A stretch of 64,000 bases of DNA, taken from positions 1 to 64,000 of the forward strand of contig NZ_QSLN01000008.1 in assembly GCF_003368535.1 (NCBI RefSeq), written 5' to 3'. Numbering within the stretch: position 1 is the first letter of the stretch; each line of letters starts with the position of its first letter. This document shows positions 43,755 through 53,443 of the stretch, in pieces. Position numbers and translations under genes: made by a program. This DNA is from Ammonifex thiophilus (lineage in GTDB: Bacteria; Bacillota; Desulfotomaculia; Desulfotomaculales; Ammonificaceae). The notes under the pieces were generated by a model. The model did no database searches and was not told the origin of the DNA. It saw only the letters and a program-made list of their open reading frames with translations.

Positions 43755-45881
43755 ATGGCTAACATCGTAATCAGGCGGCGTCTGGCTTTGCTCTTCCTCT
43801 CTTCTCTTCTGTTCTTCACCTGCCTGGTGGGGAGGCTTTTTTGGTTACAAATAGTGAAGGGAGCGGAGTTGCAGAAGCAGGCGCAGGAAAACCGCATGCG
43901 GGACATTCCGGTGGAGGCCAAAAGGGGGGATATAACGGATCGCAACGGTCGGCTGCTGGTAACCAGCGTCAGCGCTGAGTCGGTGGCTGCTTTCCCCCCA
44001 CAGATAAAGGATCCAGGGAAGGTGGCAGCTGAGCTTGCTCCCCTTCTGGAGATGCCAGAAGAAAAGCTCAAAGAGCTTCTCTCCCGTCGGCAGGCTTTCG
44101 TGTGGCTTAAGCGCAAGGTGGATTACCACACAGCGCAGAAAATAAGAAAGTTGCGCTTGGAGGGAATAGAACTTTACGAGGAAAGCCGCCGACAGTACAT
44201 CTGCGGCTCCTTGGCCGCCCACGTTTTGGGTTTCGTCGGTGTGGATAACCAGGGCCTTTTGGGGGTGGAGAAGGAGTACGATCAGGTGCTCCGGGGGGTA
44301 CCAGGGCGAATCGTCATCGAGCAAGATGCGGTGGGGAGAGATATACCCTCGGCCCTTCACCGCTTTTATCCTCCCCGGCCGGGAGATAAACTGGTTCTCA
44401 CTATCGACGAGACCATCCAGCACTTTGTAGAGCGGGAGTTGGATAAAGTTGTAGCGCAGTATCATCCCGCCAGCGCAGTTATAATCGTTATGGACCCGAA
44501 AACGGGGGAGATCCTGGCCCTGGGTAACCGCCCCACATTCGACCCGGGGAACTGGCAGAAGGCCCCAGCCGAGGTCTGGAACCGCAACCTGGCCATCTGG
44601 CAGATTTATGAACCCGGCTCTACCTTCAAGATCGTCACGGCAGCAGCAGCCCTGGCCGAAGGAGTGGTGCGACCGGAGGACCACTTTTACTGCCCCGGAT
44701 ACATTAAGGTAGCTGACCGCGTCATCCGTTGCTGGAAGGACGGGGGACACGGTAGTGAAACCTTCGCCGAAGTGGTGCAGAACTCTTGCAATGTGGGCTT
44801 TATCCAGGTGGGGCTTAAGTTAGGGAAGGAAAAGCTTTATCACTACATCCGGGCCTTCGGCTTCGGCAAGCCGACCGGCATAGATCTTCCGGGCGAGGCT
44901 TCCGGTCTCTTGATCCCGGAGGATAAGGTTACCAACCTTAACTTAGCCACCATCTCCATCGGTCAGTCGATCGGTGTCACCCCCATCCAGCTCATCACTG
45001 CCGCTGCAGCGGTGGCCAACGGGGGATACCTGGTACATCCCCATGTAGTGAAAGCTATTGTTTCCCCGGAGGGCAAGGTAATAAAGGAATTTTCTTCTCA
45101 GCCGGTGCGCCAGGTGATCCCGACTCAGGTGGCCCGAGAGCTTTGCAAGTTACTAGAGAATGTAGTTCTTAAGGGGACAGGAGTAAAAGCTTATCTCGAC
45201 GGCTACCGGGCTGCCGGCAAGACGGGAACGGCTCAGGTGGTGAGCCCCAAAGGAGGTTACGTTCCTGGCAAGTACGTAGCCTCCTTTGTGGGTTTTGCTC
45301 CAGTGGAGGATCCGCGCTTGGTGACGCTGGTGGTCATTTCCGAGCCCCAGGGAGCCTACTACGGCGGCGAGGTGGCTGCGCCGGTCTTCAAGGCAGTAAT
45401 GCAGGATGCCCTGCGTTACCTTGGAGTTCCCCCGCAGGAGGGGCTGGCCCGGCCGACCAAGCCCTGGTACGAGCAGGTACCGGAGTCCAAACCGGTCAAG
45501 GTGCCTTCGGTAGTGAACCTGCCGGTTCACGAAGCGGTGCGGGCCCTCAAGGCCGCGGGACTTAGCTTTGTCCTGGAGGGAGAAGGAGACGTGGTTTGCT
45601 CCCAGGTTCCGCAGGGAGGAGCCACGGTGAACGCGGGCACTCAGGTAGTATTGAATCTAAAGGCGACTCCTGAAGGGGGAGGGGCGGAGGTTACCGTACC
45701 GGACCTCGGCGGGCTGGGGGTGCGGGAGGCGGCGGTGCTCCTAGAGAAATTAGGGTTGGTCTTGAACCCTGAAGGTACAGGGATAGCGGTGAGCCAGTCC
45801 CCAGCTCCGGGAGAGCGGGTCAAGCGCGGTCTGGCTGTGAAGGTCAAATTTGCTCCTCCGGAGCTCAAGACACCCCCTTGA
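43755..45881 (+). CDS. ftsI: class B penicillin-binding protein with PASTA domains (FtsI/SpoVD)
   Basis: Septal peptidoglycan transpeptidase. Order: membrane helix (11-30), dimerisation domain with RGDITDRNGRLL, then the transpeptidase domain with Ser289 in GSTFK, the SxN motif Ser344-Cys-Asn346, and Lys489-Thr-Gly491. Two PASTA domains follow from about residue 578. Length is 708. ATG 43755 comes immediately after the ftsL stop. Firmicutes often have both ftsI/pbpB and spoVD side by side. Here there is only one, so it may serve vegetative division, spore cortex or both; sequence does not decide. Confidence 0.93.
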   Translation: MANIVIRRRLALLFLSSLLFFTCLVGRLFWLQIVKGAELQKQAQENRMRDIPVEAKRGDITDRNGRLLVTSVSAESVAAFPPQIKDPGKVAAELAPLLEMPEEKLKELLSRRQAFVWLKRKVDYHTAQKIRKLRLEGIELYEESRRQYICGSLAAHVLGFVGVDNQGLLGVEKEYDQVLRGVPGRIVIEQDAVGRDIPSALHRFYPPRPGDKLVLTIDETIQHFVERELDKVVAQYHPASAVIIVMDPKTGEILALGNRPTFDPGNWQKAPAEVWNRNLAIWQIYEPGSTFKIVTAAAALAEGVVRPEDHFYCPGYIKVADRVIRCWKDGGHGSETFAEVVQNSCNVGFIQVGLKLGKEKLYHYIRAFGFGKPTGIDLPGEASGLLIPEDKVTNLNLATISIGQSIGVTPIQLITAAAAVANGGYLVHPHVVKAIVSPEGKVIKEFSSQPVRQVIPTQVARELCKLLENVVLKGTGVKAYLDGYRAAGKTGTAQVVSPKGGYVPGKYVASFVGFAPVEDPRLVTLVVISEPQGAYYGGEVAAPVFKAVMQDALRYLGVPPQEGLARPTKPWYEQVPESKPVKVPSVVNLPVHEAVRALKAAGLSFVLEGEGDVVCSQVPQGGATVNAGTQVVLNLKATPEGGGAEVTVPDLGGLGVREAAVLLEKLGLVLNPEGTGIAVSQSPAPGERVKRGLAVKVKFAPPELKTPP

Positions 45882-45882
45882 T

Positions 45883-47361
45883 GTGGAAATAATTGTTTTA
45901 GCGGCAGGTGGTGAGTTGGCGCTGGAAAGGATAATGAAGTTAAACCCTACAGGATTAGCCTACGACTCGCGGCGGGTAGAGAAAGGATACATCTTTTTCG
46001 CCATCAAGGGACTGGTCAGGGACGGGCACGATTTTATCCCTGAGGCTGTAGCGCGGGGGGCTATAGGGGTAGTAGCGGAAAGGGAAGTGGAGGTCCCGCC
46101 GGGGGTGGTGCTGGAGGTGGTGCCCAACACCCGGCGGGCTCTGGCCTGGGCAGCGGCTCAGTTTTACGGCTACCCCAGCCGTAAGCTACACGTGGTGGGG
46201 GTGACGGGAACCAACGGGAAGACCACCACCACCCATCTCCTGCGCTCCCTTTACCAGGAACAGGGAAAAAAGGTGGGGCTCATAGGTACCCTTTACGTGA
46301 AGCTGGGAGAGAAGATCTTCCCAGGGGAGCGCACCACGCCCGAGTCGCTGGATCTGCAGTCCTGGCTTGCTCGTATGGTGGAGGAAGGGATAGAGGTGGC
46401 GGTTATGGAGGTTTCCTCCCACGGTCTAGCCTTGGAGCGGGTGACCGGGGTGGCGTTCGATGTGGCCGTTTTTACCAATCTCACTCAGGACCATCTGGAC
46501 TTTCACCGCGACTTGGAAGACTACTTCCAGGCCAAGGCCCGGCTTTTTACGGAGCTCTTGACGGGGAAGCCGGGGAAGAAGCTGGCGGTCATTAACCGAG
46601 ACGATCCCTATGGGCAACGACTCTTATCTTTATGCCAGGGAGCAGAAGTGCTGACCTACGGTTTAAGAAAGGGGGAGGTGCACGCCTTAGACTATGAGCT
46701 CCGTCCCGAAGGCACCCGTCTTCTGGCTAACGCGGGGGGAGAAAGGGTAGAAGTTAGGCTTTCCCTGCCGGGACTCTTTAACGTCTACAACGCCCTGGCG
46801 GCTTTGGCTGTGGCGGTGGGCGAAGGGATGTCTTTGGATTTGGCCGCCCGCGCTTTGTCCCGGGTGCAGGCCGTTCCCGGGAGGTGCGAGCGGATCGATG
46901 AGGGGCAGGATTTTACAGTGCTGGTCGATTACGCTCATACCCCCGACGGTCTACTGAACATCCTGCGCACCGCCAGAGATATAAGCCGAGGGCGAGTCAT
47001 CGTGGTTTTCGGGTGCGGTGGGGACCGGGATCCCTCTAAACGGCCGGTAATGGGAAGAATAGCCGGGGAGCACGCCGACTTCGTGGTGGTCACTTCCGAC
47101 AACCCCCGAAGCGAAGATCCGGTTGCCATCATGCAGGCCATCGCCCAGGGCTTGGCCCAGGTGGCCCCTCCCTCCCGTTACCTGCTCATCGCCGATCGGG
47201 AGGCGGCCATAAGAGAGGCCTTTGCCCGTGCCCGGCCGGGAGATATAGTAATACTGGCGGGCAAGGGGCACGAAAACTGCCAGATAATAGGGGATGAGCG
47301 CATCCCCTTCGACGATCGGGAAGTGGCCCGCCGTCTCTTGCGGGAGATGAAGACCCGATGA
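45883..47361 (+). CDS. murE: UDP-MurNAc-tripeptide synthetase MurE (meso-diaminopimelate type)
   Basis: Adds the third amino acid to the peptidoglycan stem. The 492 residues comprise the UDP-binding domain with GLAYDSRRVEKGYIFFAIKG, the ATP-binding VTGTNGKTTTTHLL near residue 105, and the C-terminal DNPRSEDP motif (near residue 405), which marks meso-diaminopimelate rather than lysine. The start is uncertain. GTG 45883 gives the usual length but has no close ribosome site. TTG 45916, with AGGTGG only 4 bases upstream, is the alternative. Confidence 0.94.
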   Translation: MEIIVLAAGGELALERIMKLNPTGLAYDSRRVEKGYIFFAIKGLVRDGHDFIPEAVARGAIGVVAEREVEVPPGVVLEVVPNTRRALAWAAAQFYGYPSRKLHVVGVTGTNGKTTTTHLLRSLYQEQGKKVGLIGTLYVKLGEKIFPGERTTPESLDLQSWLARMVEEGIEVAVMEVSSHGLALERVTGVAFDVAVFTNLTQDHLDFHRDLEDYFQAKARLFTELLTGKPGKKLAVINRDDPYGQRLLSLCQGAEVLTYGLRKGEVHALDYELRPEGTRLLANAGGERVEVRLSLPGLFNVYNALAALAVAVGEGMSLDLAARALSRVQAVPGRCERIDEGQDFTVLVDYAHTPDGLLNILRTARDISRGRVIVVFGCGGDRDPSKRPVMGRIAGEHADFVVVTSDNPRSEDPVAIMQAIAQGLAQVAPPSRYLLIADREAAIREAFARARPGDIVILAGKGHENCQIIGDERIPFDDREVARRLLREMKTR

Positions 47362-48752
47362 TACCTCTAAAGGCCGGACGCCTGGCCGAGATCATAGGGG
47401 CTCGCCTAGTAAGCGGTTCTCCCGAGCGGATAGTTCGGGCTGTCTTCACAGATACCCGGGGGGAGATACCGGAAGGAGCTCTTTTCTTCGCTCTGAAAGG
47501 GGAGCGTTTCGACGGGCACCATTTTGTCGTCGAGGCCGGAGCCAAGGGGGCTTTAGGGGCGGTGGTCAGCCGGTTGCCCGAACAACCTTTACCTTCCGAT
47601 TTCCTCATCTTGGAAGTGCCCGATGTGCTGGCGGCCCTGCAAAGGCTTGCACACCATGTGCGGCGGGCCGTCATGCCTTTCTTGATAGGGGTTACGGGAA
47701 GCACCGGCAAAACTACTACTAAGGACCTCCTGGCCGCCGTGCTGGCGGTTAGGTACCGGGTGTTGGCCACCCGGGGCAACCGCAACAACGAGATAGGGGT
47801 TCCGCTTACCCTCCTGGAACTTGAACCGGGGCACGAGTTCGCGGTGGTGGAGATGGCCATGCGTGGAGAGGGGGAGATAGCTGCCCTCTCGTCTTTGGCC
47901 GAACCTAACGCGGCGGTGATAACCAACATCGGCGAGGCGCACCTGGAAAGACTGGGAAGCGTGCGGGCCATCGCCCGGGCCAAGGGAGAAATCCTGGACT
48001 ACATTCCCCCGGAAGGCTTCGCCGTGCTGCCGGCGGAAAGCCCCTTCATCGAGGAGGAAGCCCGGCGCTGCCGGGGGAAGGTAATTTACTTCGGAGAAAG
48101 CGACAAAGCCCAGGTCCGCCTGCTCTCCTATGCTTCCCTGGGGGAGAAAGGGGGGATTTTCCGGGTGTGCACCGCTGCGGGTGAGGAAGAGTATCAGCTT
48201 CCTCTTCCGGGCTACCACAACGCTTTGAACTGCACGGCCGTGGTAGCGGTAGCCCGGCAACTCGGTCTTTCCCCCGAAGAAGTGCAGGAAGGCCTGCGTC
48301 GGGTGCAAACAAGCGGAATGCGGCTGGAAATAGAACACTGGAGGGGCTTTACCGTGATAAACGATGCTTATAACGCTAACCCCGCCTCTATGGTGGGTGC
48401 TTTGGAGGTACTGGCTGAGCTGGGAAAGGGCAGGCGCAAGGTAGCGGTGCTGGGGGATATGCTGGAGCTGGGTGAGAGGGCGGCGGCGGCTCACCGGGAA
48501 GTGGGGGAGAGAGCGGCGGCGGTGGCCGATCTGCTGGTGGCGGTGGGGGAAAGGGCTCCCGACTTGGTGGCGGGTGCCCTGGCAGCTGGGATGCCCCCAG
48601 GTAAGGTTCTGGCGGTGGCTACGGTGGAAGAGGCCATAAGGCAACTCGTGAGCGAGCTTAAAGGGGATGAAGTGCTTCTGGTTAAGGCTTCCCGGGCCGT
48701 GGGCTTGGAGCGGGTGGTCGAGGCCCTACGCCGATGGGGGGAGAGGCATTGA
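47358..48752 (+). CDS. murF: UDP-MurNAc-tripeptide:D-Ala-D-Ala ligase MurF
   Basis: Adds the D-Ala-D-Ala dipeptide to complete the UDP-MurNAc-pentapeptide. The ATP loop GVTGSTGKTTTKDLLAAVL is near residue 111, followed by ATRGNRNNEIGVPLTLL and the NDAYNANPASM motif near 334. Length is 464. ATG 47358 overlaps the murE stop by 4 bases (ATGA), which indicates translational coupling. The end overlaps the mraY start. Confidence 0.96.
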   Translation: MIPLKAGRLAEIIGARLVSGSPERIVRAVFTDTRGEIPEGALFFALKGERFDGHHFVVEAGAKGALGAVVSRLPEQPLPSDFLILEVPDVLAALQRLAHHVRRAVMPFLIGVTGSTGKTTTKDLLAAVLAVRYRVLATRGNRNNEIGVPLTLLELEPGHEFAVVEMAMRGEGEIAALSSLAEPNAAVITNIGEAHLERLGSVRAIARAKGEILDYIPPEGFAVLPAESPFIEEEARRCRGKVIYFGESDKAQVRLLSYASLGEKGGIFRVCTAAGEEEYQLPLPGYHNALNCTAVVAVARQLGLSPEEVQEGLRRVQTSGMRLEIEHWRGFTVINDAYNANPASMVGALEVLAELGKGRRKVAVLGDMLELGERAAAAHREVGERAAAVADLLVAVGERAPDLVAGALAAGMPPGKVLAVATVEEAIRQLVSELKGDEVLLVKASRAVGLERVVEALRRWGERH

Positions 48753-49735
48753 CGGCCGAGGTGAGCCGGGCTTTCTGGCTTTCAGCCTGCTTGACGGTTA
48801 TCCTGGGCTTCTGGCTCGTCCCGTTACTCAGACAGCTTAGAGTGGGGCAGAGGATCCGTACCGACGGCCCGGCCCGGCACCTGGTAAAAGCAGGCACGCC
48901 TACCATGGGCGGGATCACGTTTCTCGGCGGAATGACCGTGGCGGTTCTCTCCCTGGCTCGGCACCAACCCGATGGAATAGTGGTCCTCCTGGTGGCCCTT
49001 GCCTACGGTCTCATAGGCTTTTTAGATGACTTTCTGAAAATCATAAAGGGTCGCTCTCTGGGCCTACGCGCTCGGGAAAAGCTTCTAGCGCAGGTTTTGG
49101 TGGCGGCGGGCTTGGCCTGGTGGGCCTGCGCTTTCGCCGGACGGGGTACCGATTACGTGCTTCCCTTCTCGGGCTTCTGGGAAGTAGGAGGAGTTCGCTT
49201 CGATTTAGGCTTTCTCTTTTTCTTCTTTTTCACCATCCTGGTGCTGGTAAGTTCAGCCAATGCCTTGAACCTCACCGATGGGCTGGACGGCTTGGCCGCC
49301 ACCTTAACGGCTATAGCAGCCGGCTTTTACGTTTTTATTGCCCTGGTGGTGGACAAAGTAGGCGTGGCCGTTGCTTTGGCGGCGGTGGTAGGCGGCTGCC
49401 TGGGGTTTTTGGTTTTCAATCGCCACCCGGCGAAAGTCTTCATGGGAGACACCGGCTCTTTGGCGCTGGGAGGAGCCCTAGGTGCAGCGGCGGTGCTGAC
49501 GCGCACCGAACTCTTCCTGCCCGTGATCGGAGCGGTCTTTGTGGCCGAAACCCTGTCGGTGATCTTGCAGGTGGTTTCTTTTCGCCTGACCGGTAGGCGG
49601 ATTTGGCGCATGAGTCCGTTGCACCATCACTACGAACTTAAAGGGTGGTCGGAAAATAAGGTGGTCCTGATCTTTGCCTTCTGGGGAATAGTGGCCGGAA
49701 TCTTAGGACTTTCAGGGCTTTACCGCCTAGGTTAG
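48749..49735 (+). CDS. mraY: phospho-MurNAc-pentapeptide transferase MraY
   Basis: Membrane enzyme that makes lipid I by moving phospho-MurNAc-pentapeptide to undecaprenyl phosphate. About ten helices are predicted in 328 residues. Catalytic features: GTPTMGG, FLDDFLKI with the Asp pair near residue 92, NLTDGLDGLA, and the PLHHHYELKGW His motif near 290. TTG 48749 is preferred over ATG 48734 because GGGGGGAGAGG lies just upstream. It overlaps the murF stop by 4 bases. Confidence 0.95.
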   Translation: MTAEVSRAFWLSACLTVILGFWLVPLLRQLRVGQRIRTDGPARHLVKAGTPTMGGITFLGGMTVAVLSLARHQPDGIVVLLVALAYGLIGFLDDFLKIIKGRSLGLRAREKLLAQVLVAAGLAWWACAFAGRGTDYVLPFSGFWEVGGVRFDLGFLFFFFFTILVLVSSANALNLTDGLDGLAATLTAIAAGFYVFIALVVDKVGVAVALAAVVGGCLGFLVFNRHPAKVFMGDTGSLALGGALGAAAVLTRTELFLPVIGAVFVAETLSVILQVVSFRLTGRRIWRMSPLHHHYELKGWSENKVVLIFAFWGIVAGILGLSGLYRLG

Positions 49736-49753
49736 GAGGTAGGTTTTAAGGAA

Positions 49754-51112
49754 GTGGAACTCAAAGGAAAGAAGGTACTGGTAATAGGGGCGGGGAAAAG
49801 CGGCATAGCGGCTACCCGTCTGCTCCTGCGCCATGGTGCCGAGGTTGTCTTGGCGGACAGCCAGAAGATAGACTTGCCACCTTTTCCTGGAAAGGTTCAC
49901 CTGGTTCAGGGGGGATATCCTTCGGCTAAAGACTTCGACCTTTTGGTCTTAAGTCCCGGGGTGCCTCTGACCGTGCCACCAGTTAGGGAGGCTGAGGAGG
50001 CCGGCATCGAGATAGTGGGGGAACTGGAACTTGCCTTTCGCTTTGCCCGAGCTCCAGTAGTGGCGGTGACTGGCACTAACGGCAAGACTACCACCACCGC
50101 CCTCACCGGAGCCATATTCCAGGCTGCTGGCCTGCGCACCTGGGTGGCGGGCAATATCGGCCTACCCTTGAGCGAGGTGGTGGAGGAAGCAGGGCCAGAG
50201 GATGTCTTGGTGGTGGAAGTTTCGAGTTTTCAGCTCGAGACCACCTCCACCTTTAGGCCAGCGGTAGCGGTGATCTTAAATCTTACTCCTGACCACCTAG
50301 ACCGCCACGGCGACTTTAGCTCCTACCGGCGGGCCAAGGCGCGGATATTTGCTCGTCAGACCGATAAAGAAGTTACAGTGCTCAACTACGACGATCCGGA
50401 AGTCAGGAGTATGGCAGCGGAAACCAGAGGGCAGGTATTATTCTTCAGCCGCCGACATAAATTGGCAACAGGTGTTTGGGTAGCCGAGGGCGCAATCTTG
50501 GTGAAGTGGGAAGGGGTGGAAGGAAAGGTGGCGGAGGTGGCCTTCTTGGCCCTTCCCGGGGCCCATAACCTGGAAAACGCGCTGGCGGCCACCGCTGCGG
50601 CAGTGGCCCGGAATGTGCCCTTAGAGGTGATCGGCCGGGTCCTAAGGGAGTTTAAGGGGGTAGCCCACCGTCTGGAGTTGGTGGCCGAGATAAACGGAGT
50701 TAAGTACGTGAACGACTCTAAAGGGACCAACCCTGAGGCTACCATAAAAGCCTTGGAGGCTTACGATTGCCCCATTGTTTTAATAGCCGGAGGGCGCAAC
50801 AAAGGGAGTGACTTTCGCCTCTTGGTTTCCAAAATGAAGGAGAAGGTGAAAGCGCTGGTGTTGATCGGAGAAAGCGCTCCTCTTCTGGCGGCTCAGGCCA
50901 AGGCAGCAGGGATGAGCGACATTATCCTAGCCCGGGATTTACCCGAGGCTGTACGCCGAGCTCGGGAGAAAGCCCAGCCAGGAGATGTGGTTCTTCTCTC
51001 CCCCGCCTGCGCCAGTTGGGATATGTTCCGGAATTATGAGGAGCGGGGAGAGTGTTTTAGACAGGCGGTTAAGGAGTTAGTCCAGGAGGAAACCGGGATC
51101 GAGCGGGGGTAG
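49754..51112 (+). CDS. murD: UDP-MurNAc-L-alanine:D-glutamate ligase MurD
   Basis: Adds D-glutamate to UDP-MurNAc-L-Ala. The N-terminal Rossmann VLVIGAGKSGIAATRLL, the ATP loop VTGTNGKTTTTALTG near residue 112, the HLDRHGDFSSYRRAKARI motif, and the C-terminal NDSKGTNPEAT and SPACASWDMF patterns all match. Length is 452. GTG 49754 has GGAGG 14 bases upstream and AAGGAA immediately before it. Confidence 0.96.
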   Translation: MELKGKKVLVIGAGKSGIAATRLLLRHGAEVVLADSQKIDLPPFPGKVHLVQGGYPSAKDFDLLVLSPGVPLTVPPVREAEEAGIEIVGELELAFRFARAPVVAVTGTNGKTTTTALTGAIFQAAGLRTWVAGNIGLPLSEVVEEAGPEDVLVVEVSSFQLETTSTFRPAVAVILNLTPDHLDRHGDFSSYRRAKARIFARQTDKEVTVLNYDDPEVRSMAAETRGQVLFFSRRHKLATGVWVAEGAILVKWEGVEGKVAEVAFLALPGAHNLENALAATAAAVARNVPLEVIGRVLREFKGVAHRLELVAEINGVKYVNDSKGTNPEATIKALEAYDCPIVLIAGGRNKGSDFRLLVSKMKEKVKALVLIGESAPLLAAQAKAAGMSDIILARDLPEAVRRAREKAQPGDVVLLSPACASWDMFRNYEERGECFRQAVKELVQEETGIERG

Positions 51113-51120
51113 GAAACGAC

Positions 51121-52215
51121 ATGCGGAAGAAGAGGGCGCCGGACTTCCTGCTCTTTTTCACCGTTTTATCCCTTCTTTCCCTGGGCTTGGTGATGGTCTT
51201 AAGCTCCAGTGAGTACGCGGCTTTGGTCTACTACGGTGACGGTCTCTACTTTTTCAAGCGGCAGCTTCTTCATGCCTGCTTAGGTTTAGCTGCCCTCTTC
51301 TTCTTCCTCCGCTACGATTATTGGCAATTTCGCCGTCTGACTTTCCCTCTGCTGGGCCTGTCCTTTATCTTCCTGATCTTAGTACTCATCCCCGGGGTGG
51401 GCGATACCTCTCACGGCGCCCAGCGCTGGATTTCTATAGGCAGCTTTAGCTTTCAACCGGCGGAAATAGTGAAATTCGGGCTATTGCTTTTCGTGGCCGA
51501 TGGCTTGAGCCGCCGGGGAGCGGAAGTTAGAAAGTTCAAAGCCCTCCTTCCCTACCTGGGAGTTACTGGGTTGGCCGCTTTGCTCATCCTGCTCGAGCCC
51601 GACCTGGGTACGGCGCTGGCTTTGGCCGGTACCGTTTTTGTGCTACTTTTTTGTGCTGGAGTTCCTCTTTCCACCCTAGGGCTTCTTGGTCTAGCAGGCC
51701 TGGCCTGCGTGGGGTTAGCGATAAAGCTTGAGCCTTACCGCTTAAAGCGCCTGTTTGCCTTCCTCGATCCCTGGAAGGATCCTTTGGGGGCGGGTTTTCA
51801 CATTATCCAGTCCCTTTACGCCATAGGGTCGGGAGGGCTTTTTGGCCTGGGCCTGGGACAAGGGAAGCAGAAACTGCTTTACCTGCCGGAGCAGCACACC
51901 GACTTCATCTTTGCCGTTATAGGCGAGGAGCTGGGATTTATAGGGGCCTTACTGGTCATAACCCTCTTCGTGATTCTCATATGGAGGGGGTTGCGGACGG
52001 CTCTTTACGCTCCCGATGCCTTCGGCTGCTACTTGGCTGCTGGGATCACGGCGGGCATAGGGCTGCAGGCTTTCATAAACATAGGAGTGGTGACCGGCAG
52101 TCTGCCTATAACCGGCATCCCCCTTCCCCTGATAAGTTACGGTGGGACCTCCTTGGTCTTCACTTTGGCCTCTATAGGAATCTTGCTTAATATATCCCGC
52201 TACAGCGTAAGGTGA
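51121..52215 (+). CDS. ftsW: SEDS peptidoglycan polymerase FtsW
   Basis: Septal lipid II polymerase that pairs with the class B PBP encoded upstream. It has about ten membrane helices in 364 residues. SEDS motifs are SSSEYAALVYYGD after helix 1, SFQPAEIVKFG, the PEQHTDFIFAVIGEELGF loop near residue 258, and GGTSLVFTLASIG at the end. ATG 51121 is 8 bases after murD. The dcw position identifies it as FtsW, as opposed to the RodA-like gene at 11347. Confidence 0.93.
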   Translation: MRKKRAPDFLLFFTVLSLLSLGLVMVLSSSEYAALVYYGDGLYFFKRQLLHACLGLAALFFFLRYDYWQFRRLTFPLLGLSFIFLILVLIPGVGDTSHGAQRWISIGSFSFQPAEIVKFGLLLFVADGLSRRGAEVRKFKALLPYLGVTGLAALLILLEPDLGTALALAGTVFVLLFCAGVPLSTLGLLGLAGLACVGLAIKLEPYRLKRLFAFLDPWKDPLGAGFHIIQSLYAIGSGGLFGLGLGQGKQKLLYLPEQHTDFIFAVIGEELGFIGALLVITLFVILIWRGLRTALYAPDAFGCYLAAGITAGIGLQAFINIGVVTGSLPITGIPLPLISYGGTSLVFTLASIGILLNISRYSVR

Positions 52216-52219
52216 AAGG

Positions 52220-53341
52220 ATGCGTAAGTGGCGTTTTGTAGTAACGGGCGGGGGCACAGGGGGACACATCTATCCCGCCCTGGCCATAGCTCAGGGGCTA
52301 AAAAGAAGACTTCCTCAGGCGGAGATCTTTTATTTGGGAACGGCAGAGGGGCTGGAGGCCGACCTCGTACCCAAGGCCGGCTTTCCCTTCTACGCCATTG
52401 AAGCGGCCGGCCTCAAGCGCCATCTAACCTTGAGGAATCTCAAAGCTCTTTTTAGGGCTTTCCGGGGGTTAGGGGCGGCTTACCGCTTGCTGGGGCATCT
52501 TTCTCCGCGGGTGGTAATCGGCACGGGGGGGTATGTGGCCGGACCGGTGGTTCTGGCGGCTTGGCTTAGAGGAATACCGGTTCTCATTCACGAGCAAAAC
52601 GCCTTCCCCGGCCTTACCAACCGCCTTCTTTCCCGCCTGGCCCAGGTGACGGCCCTCACCTTTCCCGAAGCGGCGCGCTATTTGCCACGCCGGGCCCGGG
52701 TAGTGGTCACGGGACTACCGGTGCGGGAAGAAATACTTAATGTGTGCCGGGAAGAAGCGCGTAAGCAGATGGGCTTGAAAGAGGGAGATAAGCTGCTCCT
52801 CTCTTTTGGGGGGAGCCGGGGAGCCAGCCGGATAAACGAGGCGGTGAAGGAGCTCATCCGCTACTTTAGGGATAAGGAAGGAATTTATCTCTTCCACGCC
52901 ACTGGCCAAGGGCACTACGAGTCTTTTCTCAAGGAACTAGAAGCAGAGGGAATAGATCTCGGATCTCGACCTAACATCAAGATTTTCCCCTATTTTTATT
53001 ACATCGCCGACTATCTGGCAGCAGCAGACCTGGTCATCTGCCGGGCCGGGGCGGCCACGCTGGCGGAGCTTACCTGCCTTGGCCGTCCAGCCATTCTCAT
53101 TCCTTACCCTTACGCTACGGGCAGGCACCAGGACTACAACGCCCGGGCCCTGGCGGATAAGGGGGCGGCCGTGGTCATAGAAGACGCCGAGCTTACCGGG
53201 GAAAGGCTTCTCTCCGAAGTTAAGCGTCTTTTGGCTTCTCCAGCGGAACTTTCTCGTATGGCGGAAGAGTCTCGCCGCCTGGGCAAGCCCGAGGCCCTTA
53301 ACCTGTTGGTGGATCTCGTGATAAGATTGGCGAGGGGATGA
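52220..53341 (+). CDS. murG: UDP-GlcNAc:lipid I N-acetylglucosaminyltransferase MurG
   Basis: Peripheral membrane GT28 enzyme that converts lipid I to lipid II. The 373-residue protein starts with VVTGGGTGGHIYPALAIA, has GTGGYVAGPVVLAA, the HEQNAFPGLTNRLLSRLA motif near 117, and the donor-binding CRAGAATLAELTCLGRPAILIPYP near 274. ATG 52220 is preceded by GTGAAAGG and lies 4 bases after the ftsW stop. Confidence 0.96.
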   Translation: MRKWRFVVTGGGTGGHIYPALAIAQGLKRRLPQAEIFYLGTAEGLEADLVPKAGFPFYAIEAAGLKRHLTLRNLKALFRAFRGLGAAYRLLGHLSPRVVIGTGGYVAGPVVLAAWLRGIPVLIHEQNAFPGLTNRLLSRLAQVTALTFPEAARYLPRRARVVVTGLPVREEILNVCREEARKQMGLKEGDKLLLSFGGSRGASRINEAVKELIRYFRDKEGIYLFHATGQGHYESFLKELEAEGIDLGSRPNIKIFPYFYYIADYLAAADLVICRAGAATLAELTCLGRPAILIPYPYATGRHQDYNARALADKGAAVVIEDAELTGERLLSEVKRLLASPAELSRMAEESRRLGKPEALNLLVDLVIRLARG

Positions 53342-53443
53342 TATCTTTTGGCGCAGGAAAGGACAAGTTCAGTAGCAGTCGTTTCCCGCCTCGCATATTA
53401 TACCCAGGGCAAGGCGGGAGCGGAGGAGAAGGGGAGTTTGGGC

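Noticed and set aside
47589-48644. 351-codon minus-strand frame opposite murF
   Set aside because: It is a long antisense shadow produced by high GC. It is His/Arg/Gln-rich and has no ribosome site or recognisable domain.
53348-53443. 32-residue N-terminal extension of MurC
   Set aside because: The TTG at 53444 has a better ribosome site and gives the usual MurC length; the extension resembles no MurC N-terminus.
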